This document shows positions 1 to 10,837 of a stretch of DNA of 53,725 nt, in pieces. The notes beneath the pieces are model-generated. The model worked only from the letters and a program-made list of their open reading frames with translations, was not told the DNA's origin and did no database searches. The stretch spans positions 1 to 53,725 of the forward strand of contig JALSRG010000024.1 of the NCBI GenBank assembly GCA_026984915.1. The letters are read 5' to 3'. This stretch comes from Marinosulfonomonas sp. (lineage in GTDB: Bacteria; Pseudomonadota; Alphaproteobacteria; Rhodobacterales; Rhodobacteraceae). Position 1 is the first letter of the stretch. Each line of letters opens with the position of its first letter. Made by a program: the position numbers and the translations under genes.

Positions 1-2432
1 CCGTCGCTGTCCCTGACATAGGCATAGGTGACTTCCTCGCCGGTTTTCATACCGGGTTGGGCAATGGCAAGGTAATCGTCGCCACCGGGGCCGCTCCATG
101 TGACCGCCAGCTTGCCGCCGGCAGGGGCGGGGCTGGAGAATTCAAGCGATGCGCTGACCGGCTGGACTACCAGTTCCCCAACCGCAAGGATTTTGCGTTC
201 GTTGCCTTTCTGGATATAGCGCAGCTCGTAGGTGCCGGGTGTGGTAGGGGTGTCAATTTCCAGAGTGTTCCCGTCGCTGTCCCTGACATAGGCATAGGTG
301 ACTTCCTCGCCGGTTTTCATACCGGGTTGGGCGATGGCAAGGTAATCGTCGCCACCGGGGCCGCTCCATGTGACCGCCAGCTTGCCGCCGGCAGGGGCAG
401 GGCTGGCGAATTCCAGCGTGGCGCTGACCGGCACAACCTGCACGTCTTTGGAGGCCAGAATGATTTTATCGCTGCCGTTCAGGATATAGCGGATTTCATA
501 GGTGCCCGGTGTTGTTGGCACCTCGAGCGCCACAACATTGCCTTCGCTGTCCTTGGTATAGGCATAGGTGATTTCCTCGTTGCCCTTGCTGCCCGGTTTG
601 GACAGGGCAATGTAATCGCCGCCGCCACTGATCTGCCTCTCGGGGCCGGTCCATGACACATCCAGCGTGCCGCCCGCCTCGGCGGGGCCTTCAAAACCGA
701 CGGTGGCCGTAACAGGGGTTACCACCAGTTTCTGTTTGGCCAGAACCCTGTTGCTATTGCCGTTCAGCACATAGCGCAATTCATAGGTGCCGGGATGGAG
801 CGGTGCGATTATTTCGACCGTGTTGTTTTCGCTGTCTTTTGTATAGGCATAGGTGATTTCCGAATTGGCCTTGCTGCCGGCTTCGGAAATGGCGATGTAA
901 TCCCCGCCGCCGCTGATTTGCTTGTTCGGGCCTTGCCAGACCACCTTGAATGTTTCACCCACTTCGACCGTATCGGGGGCAATCAGACTGGCTTCGACTT
1001 CGCTGACCGCGATGGTATGGCGCGCAAGGATATTGCCATGCCCAAGGGCATCCTGAAGCCGCAGTTCATAGGTGCCCGGTTTGGTCGGGGCGGTTATTGT
1101 CGCCTTGGTGCCGGGGTATTGATCGGCATAGAGATAGGCCATGTGATCGTTCGAACTGTCATCCGGTTTGGCCAGTGAAATGGTATAACCCTTGTTGGTA
1201 GGCGATTTCCATTCCAAATCAAATTTGGTGCCAACCGACACTTTGTCGGGCGCGCTGATGTCAAAGGCAAACTCGGTCACCTTGATCGTCTTGCGGGCCA
1301 GAATATCGCCATTCCCTGTCGAGGTTTGATAACGCAGCTCGTAAATACCCGGCGTGGTCGGAAGGCGCATCTGTTCGGTGTGGTTGGCGCTTTGGTCGAC
1401 ATAGAAATAGAGGTTCACGTTTGCGACACCTTCAGCCGCACGATCCTGTGGATTGGCCAGCGCAATCACATCGCTGCTTTTATCGGGGCCGCCCCAGTTC
1501 ACGGTGATTTCGCTACCGGCGGGGGCCTCGCCTGGAGCCTCGATCGAGGCTTGGGGCAGCAGTTTGGGCAGTTCCAGATAGACTTTCTGCGCCTTGTCAG
1601 CGACGGTGAAATCCAGTTCCGCGCTGGCTTCGTCCTCGGGGCGCATGACCTCGACATGGCCTTTTCCGGGCAGGAATTCCATCCCGAATGCGTTTTCATG
1701 CGGCAGTGTGTCGATCAGGGTCTGGCCCTCATAGGTCAGGGTCCAGATCAGCGGGTCCTGAATTGGTTTGTCGCTGCCCTTTTCCAGAACCGCGAAACCG
1801 ACGCCGACCGGCTCGGGTTCGGCCACGACCTGCAACGCATCGGCCAGTTCGGCCGCGTTGCTGGCGGTGCGGAAGGTGCCGCCGGTCTGTTCGGCAAGGC
1901 ATTGCAATTCGGCCTTGTCTTGCGGGTTGGAAATGTCGAAACCGATCACATGTGCTGTGAAATCGATGCCTGCCTCTTCCAGCTTGCGGCCCACTTCGCA
2001 GGGGTTCAATTCACAGGTTTCGCGCCCGTCCGATATCAGAATAACGGTGGCTTTTTCCTCGGTGTATTTCAGGGCTTCGGCGGCCTGAATAACAGCGGCG
2101 GACAGGGGGGTTTTGCCCTTTGGCTTGATCGCGTTCACGGCTGCGGCAATAGCGTCGCGCGTGCCGGTGCCGGGCTGGATCAGGGTTTCGATGTCGCTGC
2201 AATCGCCTTTGCGGCGGTGGCCGTATACCGTCAGCCCCAGTTCCTGATCCTCGGGCAGGGTGGACAGCAATTTTCCGATCACATCCTGCGCAATGGTGAT
2301 TTTCGCGGTGCCGTCGATTTGCCCCCACATCGAACCGGAGGCATCCAGCACCAGAATGGCGCGGGGATTTTCCTGTGCCTGGGCGATAAAGGGAAGAAAG
2401 CAAAGAAGGGCGGCGAAAATATGCTTGAGCAT
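1..2432 (-). CDS. secreted von Willebrand A domain protein with tandem 90-residue repeats (partial)
   Basis: The frame starts with ATG at 2432 and stays open to the left edge, so the C-terminus is missing; 810 codons are visible. Residues 1-19 form a signal peptide ending in AQA. A von Willebrand A domain follows (about 22-200) with all three MIDAS parts: DASGS, the Thr of GKTPL and the Asp of ISDGRE. From about residue 290 there are at least six units of about 90 residues with the pattern V-W-GP, GDYIA-PG, TYAY-DS-GN, PGTYELRY, ILA; these look like beta-sandwich modules. Units 5 and 6 are nearly identical in DNA (period 270 bp). The protein is probably periplasmic or on the surface and binds a metal-dependent ligand. 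The ligand is unknown. The gene is divergent from uvrA. Confidence 0.88.
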   Translation of the reverse strand, partial: MLKHIFAALLCFLPFIAQAQENPRAILVLDASGSMWGQIDGTAKITIAQDVIGKLLSTLPEDQELGLTVYGHRRKGDCSDIETLIQPGTGTRDAIAAAVNAIKPKGKTPLSAAVIQAAEALKYTEEKATVILISDGRETCELNPCEVGRKLEEAGIDFTAHVIGFDISNPQDKAELQCLAEQTGGTFRTASNAAELADALQVVAEPEPVGVGFAVLEKGSDKPIQDPLIWTLTYEGQTLIDTLPHENAFGMEFLPGKGHVEVMRPEDEASAELDFTVADKAQKVYLELPKLLPQASIEAPGEAPAGSEITVNWGGPDKSSDVIALANPQDRAAEGVANVNLYFYVDQSANHTEQMRLPTTPGIYELRYQTSTGNGDILARKTIKVTEFAFDISAPDKVSVGTKFDLEWKSPTNKGYTISLAKPDDSSNDHMAYLYADQYPGTKATITAPTKPGTYELRLQDALGHGNILARHTIAVSEVEASLIAPDTVEVGETFKVVWQGPNKQISGGGDYIAISEAGSKANSEITYAYTKDSENNTVEIIAPLHPGTYELRYVLNGNSNRVLAKQKLVVTPVTATVGFEGPAEAGGTLDVSWTGPERQISGGGDYIALSKPGSKGNEEITYAYTKDSEGNVVALEVPTTPGTYEIRYILNGSDKIILASKDVQVVPVSATLEFASPAPAGGKLAVTWSGPGGDDYLAIAQPGMKTGEEVTYAYVRDSDGNTLEIDTPTTPGTYELRYIQKGNERKILAVGELVVQPVSASLEFSSPAPAGGKLAVTWSGPGGDDYLAIAQPGMKTGEEVTYAYVRDSD

Positions 2433-2523
2433 GGTCTGATTCCAATGAAAATCATGTCTTGGTTCGAATGATAAACAGCTTACGCTAGATTCAGGCAGTA
2501 AGGAAATCTTTTCCTTCCGGACG

Positions 2524-2538
2524 GTTCCGCCTTTGTTC
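2524..2538 (+). promoter_or_regulatory. LexA (SOS) box of uvrA
   Basis: The sequence is GTTC-CGCCTTT-GTTC, an exact match to the alphaproteobacterial LexA box GTTC-N7-GTTC. It ends 67 bp before the uvrA ATG. A lexA gene with the same box type lies in this window at 51.8 kb. uvrA is an SOS gene in many alphaproteobacteria. Confidence 0.85.
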
Positions 2539-2577
2539 TCATTTTTCCATTGCGTTCCTGCATAACTCCACTATGTC

Positions 2578-2592
2578 TTAACCAACGATTAA
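2578..2592 (+). promoter_or_regulatory. CtrA-like box in the uvrA leader
   Basis: TTAA-CCAACGA-TTAA matches the full CtrA consensus TTAA-N7-TTAA and starts with the common half-site TTAACC. It ends 12 bp before the uvrA ATG, so it would lie in the leader and not over the promoter. It is AT-rich and short, so chance is possible. Confidence 0.35.
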
Positions 2593-2604
2593 TCTGGGCA
2601 TGCC

Positions 2605-5463
<2,859 letters not shown>

Positions 5464-5470
5464 AGAACAG

Positions 5471-6385
5471 ATGGCCAAACCTGTAATTGGGCTGGCATTG
5501 GGCAGCGGAGGGGCACGCGGGTGGTGCCATATCGGTGTTATTCGGGCACTTGCAGAACTTGGAATCCATCCGGATGTCGTGGCCGGATGTTCAATGGGGG
5601 CATTGGTAGGTGCTGCCTATGCAGGTGGTCAGATGGATGCGCTGGAGACCTGGGCAAGAGATTTGACGCGACGTAAATTTCTGACCCTCATCGATGTCGA
5701 CCTGACCAGCGGAGGGCTGGTTGAAGGAAAGGCGATAGCGCAACTGTTTGCGGAACTGGGCCTGCCGGAAAAACTCGAAGATCTGGACATACCGTTCTGG
5801 GCTGTGGCCAGCAATTTGCATACCGGACGCGAGGTCTGGCTGAAATCCGGCTCTCTGGCCCTGGCAGTGCGTGCTTCGGCATCCATTCCAGGTGTGTTCA
5901 GTCCCATGCAGATCGATGGCAACTGGCTTGTGGACGGTGGTATTACAAACCCCGTGCCGGTCTCGCTGGTGCGGGCGCTTGGGGCAGATTTGGTGATCGC
6001 GGTCAATCCGGACGCGCACCGGGTAGGGATCAACTGGAAGCCAGAGCCCGAGTCTGACCGGAGGATTTCCGTTCGCGGGGTTGCGCAGCAGATTTCATCC
6101 CGATTGCCGGCGCGCCTGCAGGGCCTGTCCAATCTTATTGCGCCATCAGGCCAACGAAACCCCAGCTATGTGTCCGTGGTCATGGCTGCGATCGAAGTCA
6201 TGACAGAAGAAATCCGCCGCAGCCGGCTGGCCGGGGATCCGCCACATGTGTTGCTGAATGCACGTCTGAATGATTTGAAAGTGCTTGAATTGTATCGCGC
6301 CGCGGAAGCCATCGAAGACGGGTTTCGCATGGTCCGGCAGCAAAAAGATGTGTTGTTGGCGACTGTTTCGGGCGCGTCGGTCTGA
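5471..6385 (+). CDS. patatin-like phospholipase (RssA-type)
   Basis: This 304-residue cytosolic or membrane-associated serine lipase of the patatin family has the whole Ser-Asp dyad setting: glycine-rich oxyanion loop GSGGARG (11-17), nucleophile elbow GCSMG (Ser41) and the catalytic DGG in LVDGGITNPVP (about 154). No signal peptide is visible. The last third has no motif I recognise. It follows uvrA by 8 bp in the same direction. The physiological lipid is unknown. The family also includes the E. coli protein RssA. Confidence 0.9.
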   Translation: MAKPVIGLALGSGGARGWCHIGVIRALAELGIHPDVVAGCSMGALVGAAYAGGQMDALETWARDLTRRKFLTLIDVDLTSGGLVEGKAIAQLFAELGLPEKLEDLDIPFWAVASNLHTGREVWLKSGSLALAVRASASIPGVFSPMQIDGNWLVDGGITNPVPVSLVRALGADLVIAVNPDAHRVGINWKPEPESDRRISVRGVAQQISSRLPARLQGLSNLIAPSGQRNPSYVSVVMAAIEVMTEEIRRSRLAGDPPHVLLNARLNDLKVLELYRAAEAIEDGFRMVRQQKDVLLATVSGASV

Positions 6386-6405
6386 GCAGTTTGCCGCAGC
6401 GGAAT

Positions 6406-6431
6406 GGGCACCCCTGGTTTTCGGGGCGCCC
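6406..6431. terminator. hairpin between convergent genes
   Basis: GGGCACCCC and GGGGCGCCC pair with one mismatch around an 8-nt loop, 21 bp after the patatin stop and between convergent genes. No clear T-run follows, so it is a weak terminator call. Confidence 0.4.
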
Positions 6432-6457
6432 CAATCACGCAATACATTTCGTAATTT

Positions 6458-6661
6458 CTATTTCTTCATCGGGCAGGTGTTCAGACCCAGAATCGAGTAG
6501 ATCGGGCAACTCCCGATCAGTCCGGTGACCAGCGGGATGATGCCGAGAAGCAACCAGGTGCGATAGCTGGCGTCTGGCAGCATGAAATAGGCAATCAGCA
6601 GAGCTGCGCCAACGATCACCCGCAAGATGCGGTCGATATTACCTTCGTTTTTCTTGAGCAT
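6458..6661 (-). CDS. DUF2892 (YgaP transmembrane-type) small membrane protein
   Basis: The 67-residue protein starts MLKKNEGNIDRILRVIVGA and has two hydrophobic segments (about 13-29 and 36-53), with the GLIGSCPIYSILGLNTC pattern of the DUF2892 family. In YgaP this domain anchors a rhodanese. Here it is alone. Related stand-alone proteins often lie near sulfide or persulfide genes. A CRP-type palindrome lies 58 bp upstream of its start, and a Crp/Fnr gene lies just beyond. ATG at 6661 has a GGAGACATGTC-type ribosome site. Confidence 0.85.
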   Translation of the reverse strand: MLKKNEGNIDRILRVIVGAALLIAYFMLPDASYRTWLLLGIIPLVTGLIGSCPIYSILGLNTCPMKK

Positions 6662-6718
6662 GACATGTCTCCTTTTTCAAGTCCTGCAAGCAGCTTAACA
6701 AATCCGGCTCGTTGCGTC

Positions 6719-6734
6719 TGTGACATCCGTCACT
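6719..6734. promoter_or_regulatory. CRP-type operator in front of the DUF2892 gene
   Basis: TGTGACATCCGTCACT fits the CRP half-sites TGTGA-N6-TCACA with one mismatch at the outer end. It lies between the DUF2892 start (6661) and the stop of the adjacent Crp/Fnr gene, whose recognition helix (AREVVSRR) keeps the Arg-Glu...Arg pattern of CRP. Confidence 0.6.
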
Positions 6735-6755
6735 TTATAGGTCTACGCCCTGGGG

Positions 6756-7409
6756 TCAGGTGTTTTCGGCTATGGCCTGAAGGGCGTTGATATCGATCAG
6801 GTTGATCTTGCCCCGCGTTGTCTGCACCCAGCCAAAACGCGCCCAGACTTCCAGGCGGCGCGAAACAACTTCGCGGGCCGTACCAAGGCGCGAGGCCAGT
6901 TCCTGATGGGTCGCAAGCACGTCTCCTTTCGCATCAACGGTTGATAACAATGCGGCGGCCAGCCGGGATTCAATTCGTTGAAACGCTACCTTTTCAAGTA
7001 GTTGCATGACGATTTGCATGCGGTCTGCGAAGGCGGAAAAGACAAGGTGGCGAAATGCAGCAGATTGATCAAGCAGGTCGAGGAAAAGCGCCTTTGGCAA
7101 CAGGACCAGCCGCGTCGGCTCGGCCACGACCGCTTCGGCGCTGTAAGCTTCGTCGCCCATCAGTCCCAAGGTGCTCTGAATACAGGATTGACCGGGTTCC
7201 ACTGCATAGAGTTGCATTTCACGCCCGGAAGCCCCGGTCAGGCAGACATTCACTCTGCCAGACAGAACGATCACATAGCCTTTGACCGATTCGCCCGGTG
7301 AAAAGAGAACCGCGCCTTCAGGCACATCCTTTGGCGCAAGCGTGTTCAATGCCTTTGTGGCGTGGTCTTCCAGATCGGCCAGAGCCGGGGCCTGTTCGGT
7401 CCAGTTCAT
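6756..7409 (-). CDS. Crp/Fnr family transcription regulator
   Basis: This 217-residue regulator has a cyclic-nucleotide-binding-like beta-roll (about 25-110), a dimer helix (about 125-145) and a C-terminal winged helix-turn-helix (about 160-205) with the recognition segment RLGTAREVVSRRL. The CRP contact pattern R-E-x3-R is present, which suggests TGTGA half-sites; one such site lies just downstream, in front of the DUF2892 gene. The four N-terminal cysteines of an Fnr iron-sulfur cluster are missing. Two cysteines (56 and 76) lie in the beta-roll and could be a thiol sensor, which is inference. Its ATG overlaps the mmsB stop (ATGA), so it is translated as the last gene of the valine operon. 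Confidence 0.9.
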   Translation of the reverse strand: MNWTEQAPALADLEDHATKALNTLAPKDVPEGAVLFSPGESVKGYVIVLSGRVNVCLTGASGREMQLYAVEPGQSCIQSTLGLMGDEAYSAEAVVAEPTRLVLLPKALFLDLLDQSAAFRHLVFSAFADRMQIVMQLLEKVAFQRIESRLAAALLSTVDAKGDVLATHQELASRLGTAREVVSRRLEVWARFGWVQTTRGKINLIDINALQAIAENT

Positions 7410-8281
7410 CCGTTCCGGTGGCGTTTTTCAAATCTGGGGAGCATCGCGCTGAAGTCCATTCCCTGACCGCCTTCCTGTTCAACAAAACTTTCATAAAGCT
7501 CCGTTGCAGCATGCCCCATAGGCGTGTCGGCGTCTACTGCTTCCGCCGCTTGTTGGCTGAGACGCAGATCCTTCAGCATCAGTTCGGCCGCAAACCCGGG
7601 TTTGTAATCGTTGTCAGCCGGGCTTTGCGGCCCGACGCCCGGTGCGGGGCAGTAGGCGTTCATGGTCCAGCTATACCCCGATGAGGTGCTGACCACGTCA
7701 AACATTTTTTGCCGGTCCAGCCCCAGCTTGTCGGCCAGAGCAAATGCTTCACATGTAGCAATCATCGTGACACCCAGAATCATATTATTGCAGATTTTGG
7801 CCGACTGGCCGGCGCCGGCAGCACCGCAATGCACGGCTTTTTGTCCCATTACGTCAAACAGGGGGTTAACTTTGGCAAAAGCTTCCTCGCGGCCACCAGC
7901 CATGAAGGTCAGCGTGCCTGCCGTTGCACCACCAACCCCGCCGGAAACCGGCGCATCCACCGCAAGCAACCCCGCGTTCTCGGCCTTCTCTGCAACTGCG
8001 CGTGCGCTCTCCACATCAACGGTGGAACAGTCGAGCAATACGGCCCCCTGATCCATCGCCGGAATGATTTCGTCGGCGACAGTTCGCAGGATGGAGCCGT
8101 TCGGCAGCATGGTGATTACCACATCCTGACCACGTGCCGCTTCTGCACCGCTTGCTGCCTTTCTGACACCGGCCGGGCAGGGGGCAACCGGATCAAATCC
8201 GGTCACATCATGTCCGGCCTCTGCCAGATTGGCCGCCATCGGGCCACCCATGTTTCCCAGTCCTATGAACCCGACTTTCAT
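7406..8281 (-). CDS. mmsB: 3-hydroxyisobutyrate dehydrogenase
   Basis: MmsB oxidises 3-hydroxyisobutyrate to methylmalonate semialdehyde with NAD in valine breakdown. The 291 residues show the N-terminal Rossmann motif GFIGLGNMGGPMA, the substrate loop DAPVSGGVGGATAGTL (about 115-130) and the catalytic Lys in GQSAKICNN (about 168). The start overlaps the stop of the upstream hydrolase gene by 4 bp (ATGA), and its own stop overlaps the Crp gene the same way. The neighbours supply the steps before it, and mmsA supplies the next one. Confidence 0.96.
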   Translation of the reverse strand: MKVGFIGLGNMGGPMAANLAEAGHDVTGFDPVAPCPAGVRKAASGAEAARGQDVVITMLPNGSILRTVADEIIPAMDQGAVLLDCSTVDVESARAVAEKAENAGLLAVDAPVSGGVGGATAGTLTFMAGGREEAFAKVNPLFDVMGQKAVHCGAAGAGQSAKICNNMILGVTMIATCEAFALADKLGLDRQKMFDVVSTSSGYSWTMNAYCPAPGVGPQSPADNDYKPGFAAELMLKDLRLSQQAAEAVDADTPMGHAATELYESFVEQEGGQGMDFSAMLPRFEKRHRNG

Positions 8282-9327
8282 TTTTCGTCCTCCTGAAATG
8301 TGACCTGATCCGCGCCTTCCGGCAGGGGCATCAGCATTTTTGTGACCTCAAGCGACAAGGGATCGCCGAGATCATGTTTCCATTTTGGCGCGCGGTCCTT
8401 GTCGATGATTGCGGCGCGAATACCCTCCAGAAAGTCAGCATGTTCCATCGACCGGCTGGTAAACCTGTACTCCATTTCCAACGCCGGCCGAATGCTGTTG
8501 CTGCTGCGCAAGCGGTGCACCATTTCGACGGTGCAGGCCATGGACAGGGGGGCGTTGCGCCGCATGATCTTCAGTGTGTCAGCCGCAAAAGCGCTCTCAT
8601 CATTTTCCAGAGCGCGCAGAATATCGTAAAGCGAGTCTCCGGCAAAATTACGGTTGATCGGGGCGAGCAACTCTTTCAGCCTGCCGTCAGGCGGGGATTG
8701 TGCCGCTTTGTCGATTTTTGTCCAGTCGCCGGTTTCTTCCAGTTCACGGATCAGCGCCGGCCAGTCGGTTTCAGAAATATGATAATCGGCAAATCCGGCG
8801 AGAATGGCATCGGCTGCCTTCATGCGTGTTCCGGTTGTTCCCAGGTATTCTCCCAGGCGCCCGGGGGCATGTGCCAGCAGATAGCTGCCGCCCACATCAG
8901 GGACCAGGCCGATGCCGCATTCCGGCATGGCAATCTGGCTGCTGTCACCGACCACGCGGTGGCTGGCATGGCAGCCAACACCCACACCTCCCCCCATGGT
9001 AAAGCCCTGCATGAAGCTGGCCACGGGTTTTGGAAATTCGAAAAGCCTGGCATTCATGCGGTATTCGTCACGCCAGAATTTGCGGCCATATTCAAAATCG
9101 CCTTGTGTGCCACTGGCATACATTTCCGCAATATCACCACCGGCGCAAAAGGCGCGTTCCCCTGCGGCGTCGATCACAATCATCTTTACCTGCGGGTTGT
9201 CGCGCCAGGCATCCAGGGCAGATTCGATTTCAAGACACATTGCGTATGTCAGCGCATTGAGTGCTTTCGGACGATTGAGCGTGATACGCCCGGTCTGTCC
9301 GCTGATACGAATGTCGATATCCGCCAT
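8278..9327 (-). CDS. 3-hydroxyisobutyryl-CoA hydrolase (enoyl-CoA hydratase family)
   Basis: This 349-residue crotonase-fold protein has the extended length and the signature MPECGIGLVPDVGGSYLL of 3-hydroxyisobutyryl-CoA hydrolases, with the active-site Glu and Asp in that stretch and the oxyanion loops FCAGGDI and GFTMGGGVG. It releases free 3-hydroxyisobutyrate in valine breakdown, which MmsB then oxidises. The gene starts 11 bp after the acyl-CoA dehydrogenase stop and overlaps mmsB by 4 bp. A plain enoyl-CoA hydratase would be about 260 residues, so the hydrolase call is favoured. Confidence 0.92.
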   Translation of the reverse strand: MADIDIRISGQTGRITLNRPKALNALTYAMCLEIESALDAWRDNPQVKMIVIDAAGERAFCAGGDIAEMYASGTQGDFEYGRKFWRDEYRMNARLFEFPKPVASFMQGFTMGGGVGVGCHASHRVVGDSSQIAMPECGIGLVPDVGGSYLLAHAPGRLGEYLGTTGTRMKAADAILAGFADYHISETDWPALIRELEETGDWTKIDKAAQSPPDGRLKELLAPINRNFAGDSLYDILRALENDESAFAADTLKIMRRNAPLSMACTVEMVHRLRSSNSIRPALEMEYRFTSRSMEHADFLEGIRAAIIDKDRAPKWKHDLGDPLSLEVTKMLMPLPEGADQVTFQEDEK

Positions 9328-9338
9328 CTGTTTGTCCC

Positions 9339-10484
9339 TTACGCCCGGTCGGCCAGCATTTGGCGCGCAACAATCAGGCGCATGATTTCATTTGTGCCTT
9401 CAAGTATCTCATGCACCCGCAAATCGCGCACCAGTTTTTCAATTCCATAGTCGGCCAGATAGCCGTAACCGCCATGCAATTGCAGGCACTGATTGACAAT
9501 CTTTGAGCCGGTTTCCGTTACAAGTTTCTTTGCCATTGCGCAGGCTTTGGTTGCGTCTGGTGTCGCGTGGTCCAGTTTCCATGCGGCCTGGTGCAGAAAA
9601 ACCCGGGCGGCCTGCAGATCGATTTCCATATCCGCCAGCCGGAACTGAAGCGCCTGAAACTGATCAATGGATTTGCCGAATGCCTTGCGTTCGCTCATAT
9701 AGGACAGCGTTCTGTCCAGCGCCGATTTTGCCCCCCCCAGACTGCAAGCCGAAATATTGAGGCGGCCACCATCCAGCCCCTTCATGGCATAAGTGAAACC
9801 TTTGCCCAATTCACCCAGCAGGTTCAGGTCCGGTATCTCACAGCCATCCAGTTGAACCTGTCGGGTGGGCTGGCTGCGCCATCCCATCTTTTCCTCAAGC
9901 CCGCCAAAGCTGAGCCCATCGGTGCCGTCATCAACAATAAAAGCCGAAATCCCCTTTGGCCCGTCACGTCCGCTGCGGGCCATGACAATATACGCATCCG
10001 AGTAACCGCCACCGGATATAAAGGCCTTGGTGCCGGTCAGGCGATAACCGCCATCTGTTTTTTCCGCCCGTGTTTTCAGCGCCGCTGCATCTGAACCTGA
10101 TCCCGGTTCGGTCAGGCAGTAGGAAAAGAATATATCCATGGAAATGGCGCCGGGCAGGTACTTTTGGCGCAGGTCGTCGCTGGCGAACTTGTCCAGCATG
10201 GCCGCGCACATGTTATGTATGGACAGAAAGGCAGCGACCGAAGGGCAGGCCATGGACAGGGCTTCGAAAACCAGCGTTGCATCAAGGCGGCTGAGGCCCG
10301 AGCCGCCGTTCTCCTCGGAAACATACAGGCCACCAAAACCGAGCTCGGCCAGCCGGGGCCACAACTCGCGCGGGATATTTCCCGCCTTTTCCCATTCTTG
10401 GGCGTAAGGTGCGATCTGTTCCTGGCCAAAGGTATAAGCCATGTCAAAAATGGCGCTCTGTTCCTCGCTTGGTGCAAAATCCAC
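9339..10484 (-). CDS. acyl-CoA dehydrogenase, probably isobutyryl-CoA dehydrogenase
   Basis: This FAD-dependent acyl-CoA dehydrogenase probably turns isobutyryl-CoA into methacrylyl-CoA in valine breakdown. I chose the GTG at 10484 (VDFAPSEEQ) because GGGAGG sits 5 bp upstream and the 381-residue length fits; a longer frame to 10595 is open but has no such support. Visible: FAD/substrate stretch YCLTEPGSGSDAA, QLHGGYGYLADYGIE, and the catalytic Glu in HEILEGTNEIMR near the C-terminus. It is the first gene of the four-gene minus-strand operon. The substrate assignment rests on the neighbours. Confidence 0.9.
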   Translation of the reverse strand: MDFAPSEEQSAIFDMAYTFGQEQIAPYAQEWEKAGNIPRELWPRLAELGFGGLYVSEENGGSGLSRLDATLVFEALSMACPSVAAFLSIHNMCAAMLDKFASDDLRQKYLPGAISMDIFFSYCLTEPGSGSDAAALKTRAEKTDGGYRLTGTKAFISGGGYSDAYIVMARSGRDGPKGISAFIVDDGTDGLSFGGLEEKMGWRSQPTRQVQLDGCEIPDLNLLGELGKGFTYAMKGLDGGRLNISACSLGGAKSALDRTLSYMSERKAFGKSIDQFQALQFRLADMEIDLQAARVFLHQAAWKLDHATPDATKACAMAKKLVTETGSKIVNQCLQLHGGYGYLADYGIEKLVRDLRVHEILEGTNEIMRLIVARQMLADRA

Positions 10485-10837
10485 TCCGGCCTCCCTTTGG
10501 TGCGTGGTGTAACGGGTGCTTAGGGCGCAACTGTTGCACAATTTTTTCAAGGGGGGAAATAGCTTGAGCCGGGAAAGAAGAGTGGAGTTCGGCAAGCGAG
10601 GAACGATCAGGTCGGGAGGGGCCGGTTTTCAGGGGCTCCATGGCAGCGCAACCAAGGGAAGAGCGCTGTTTCCAAAGCGCCATTCCTTTGTTTCCATAAA
10701 TCAGATTGTGGCTTTTGTGTGAAACTGTTAGCGAACTTTCAGTAATTTGAATGTGTTCCATGTGCGTGCCTTTTTGCCCGTTCCGGCTGGGAACTGGCAA
10801 AAGAACAAGACAAGAGTTGGGGATAATGGAGAGTAAA
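10485..10837. other. divergent intergenic region, no gene seen
   Basis: These 353 bp separate the valine operon from the VPLPA-CTERM gene. I see no convincing gene. An 11-bp palindrome GCAACTGTTGC (10527-10537) lies 43 bp before the acyl-CoA dehydrogenase start. A strong inverted repeat lies at 10772-10802. Confidence 0.6.
10772..10802 (+). repeat. inverted repeat in the leader of the VPLPA-CTERM gene
   Basis: TTTTGCCCGTTCC and GGAACTGGCAAAA pair with one mismatch around a 5-nt loop, 35 bp before the start codon. No T-run follows, so it is more likely an operator or leader structure than a terminator. Confidence 0.6.

Noticed and set aside
1-1560. Repeat array as a possible mobile element or CRISPR
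   Set aside because: The 270-bp units are in frame and encode protein modules; there are no terminal repeats or spacers.
10516-10722. 68-residue plus-strand open frame upstream of the VPLPA-CTERM gene
   Set aside because: The translation is basic and without pattern, there is no ribosome site, and it covers the promoter region of the valine operon.
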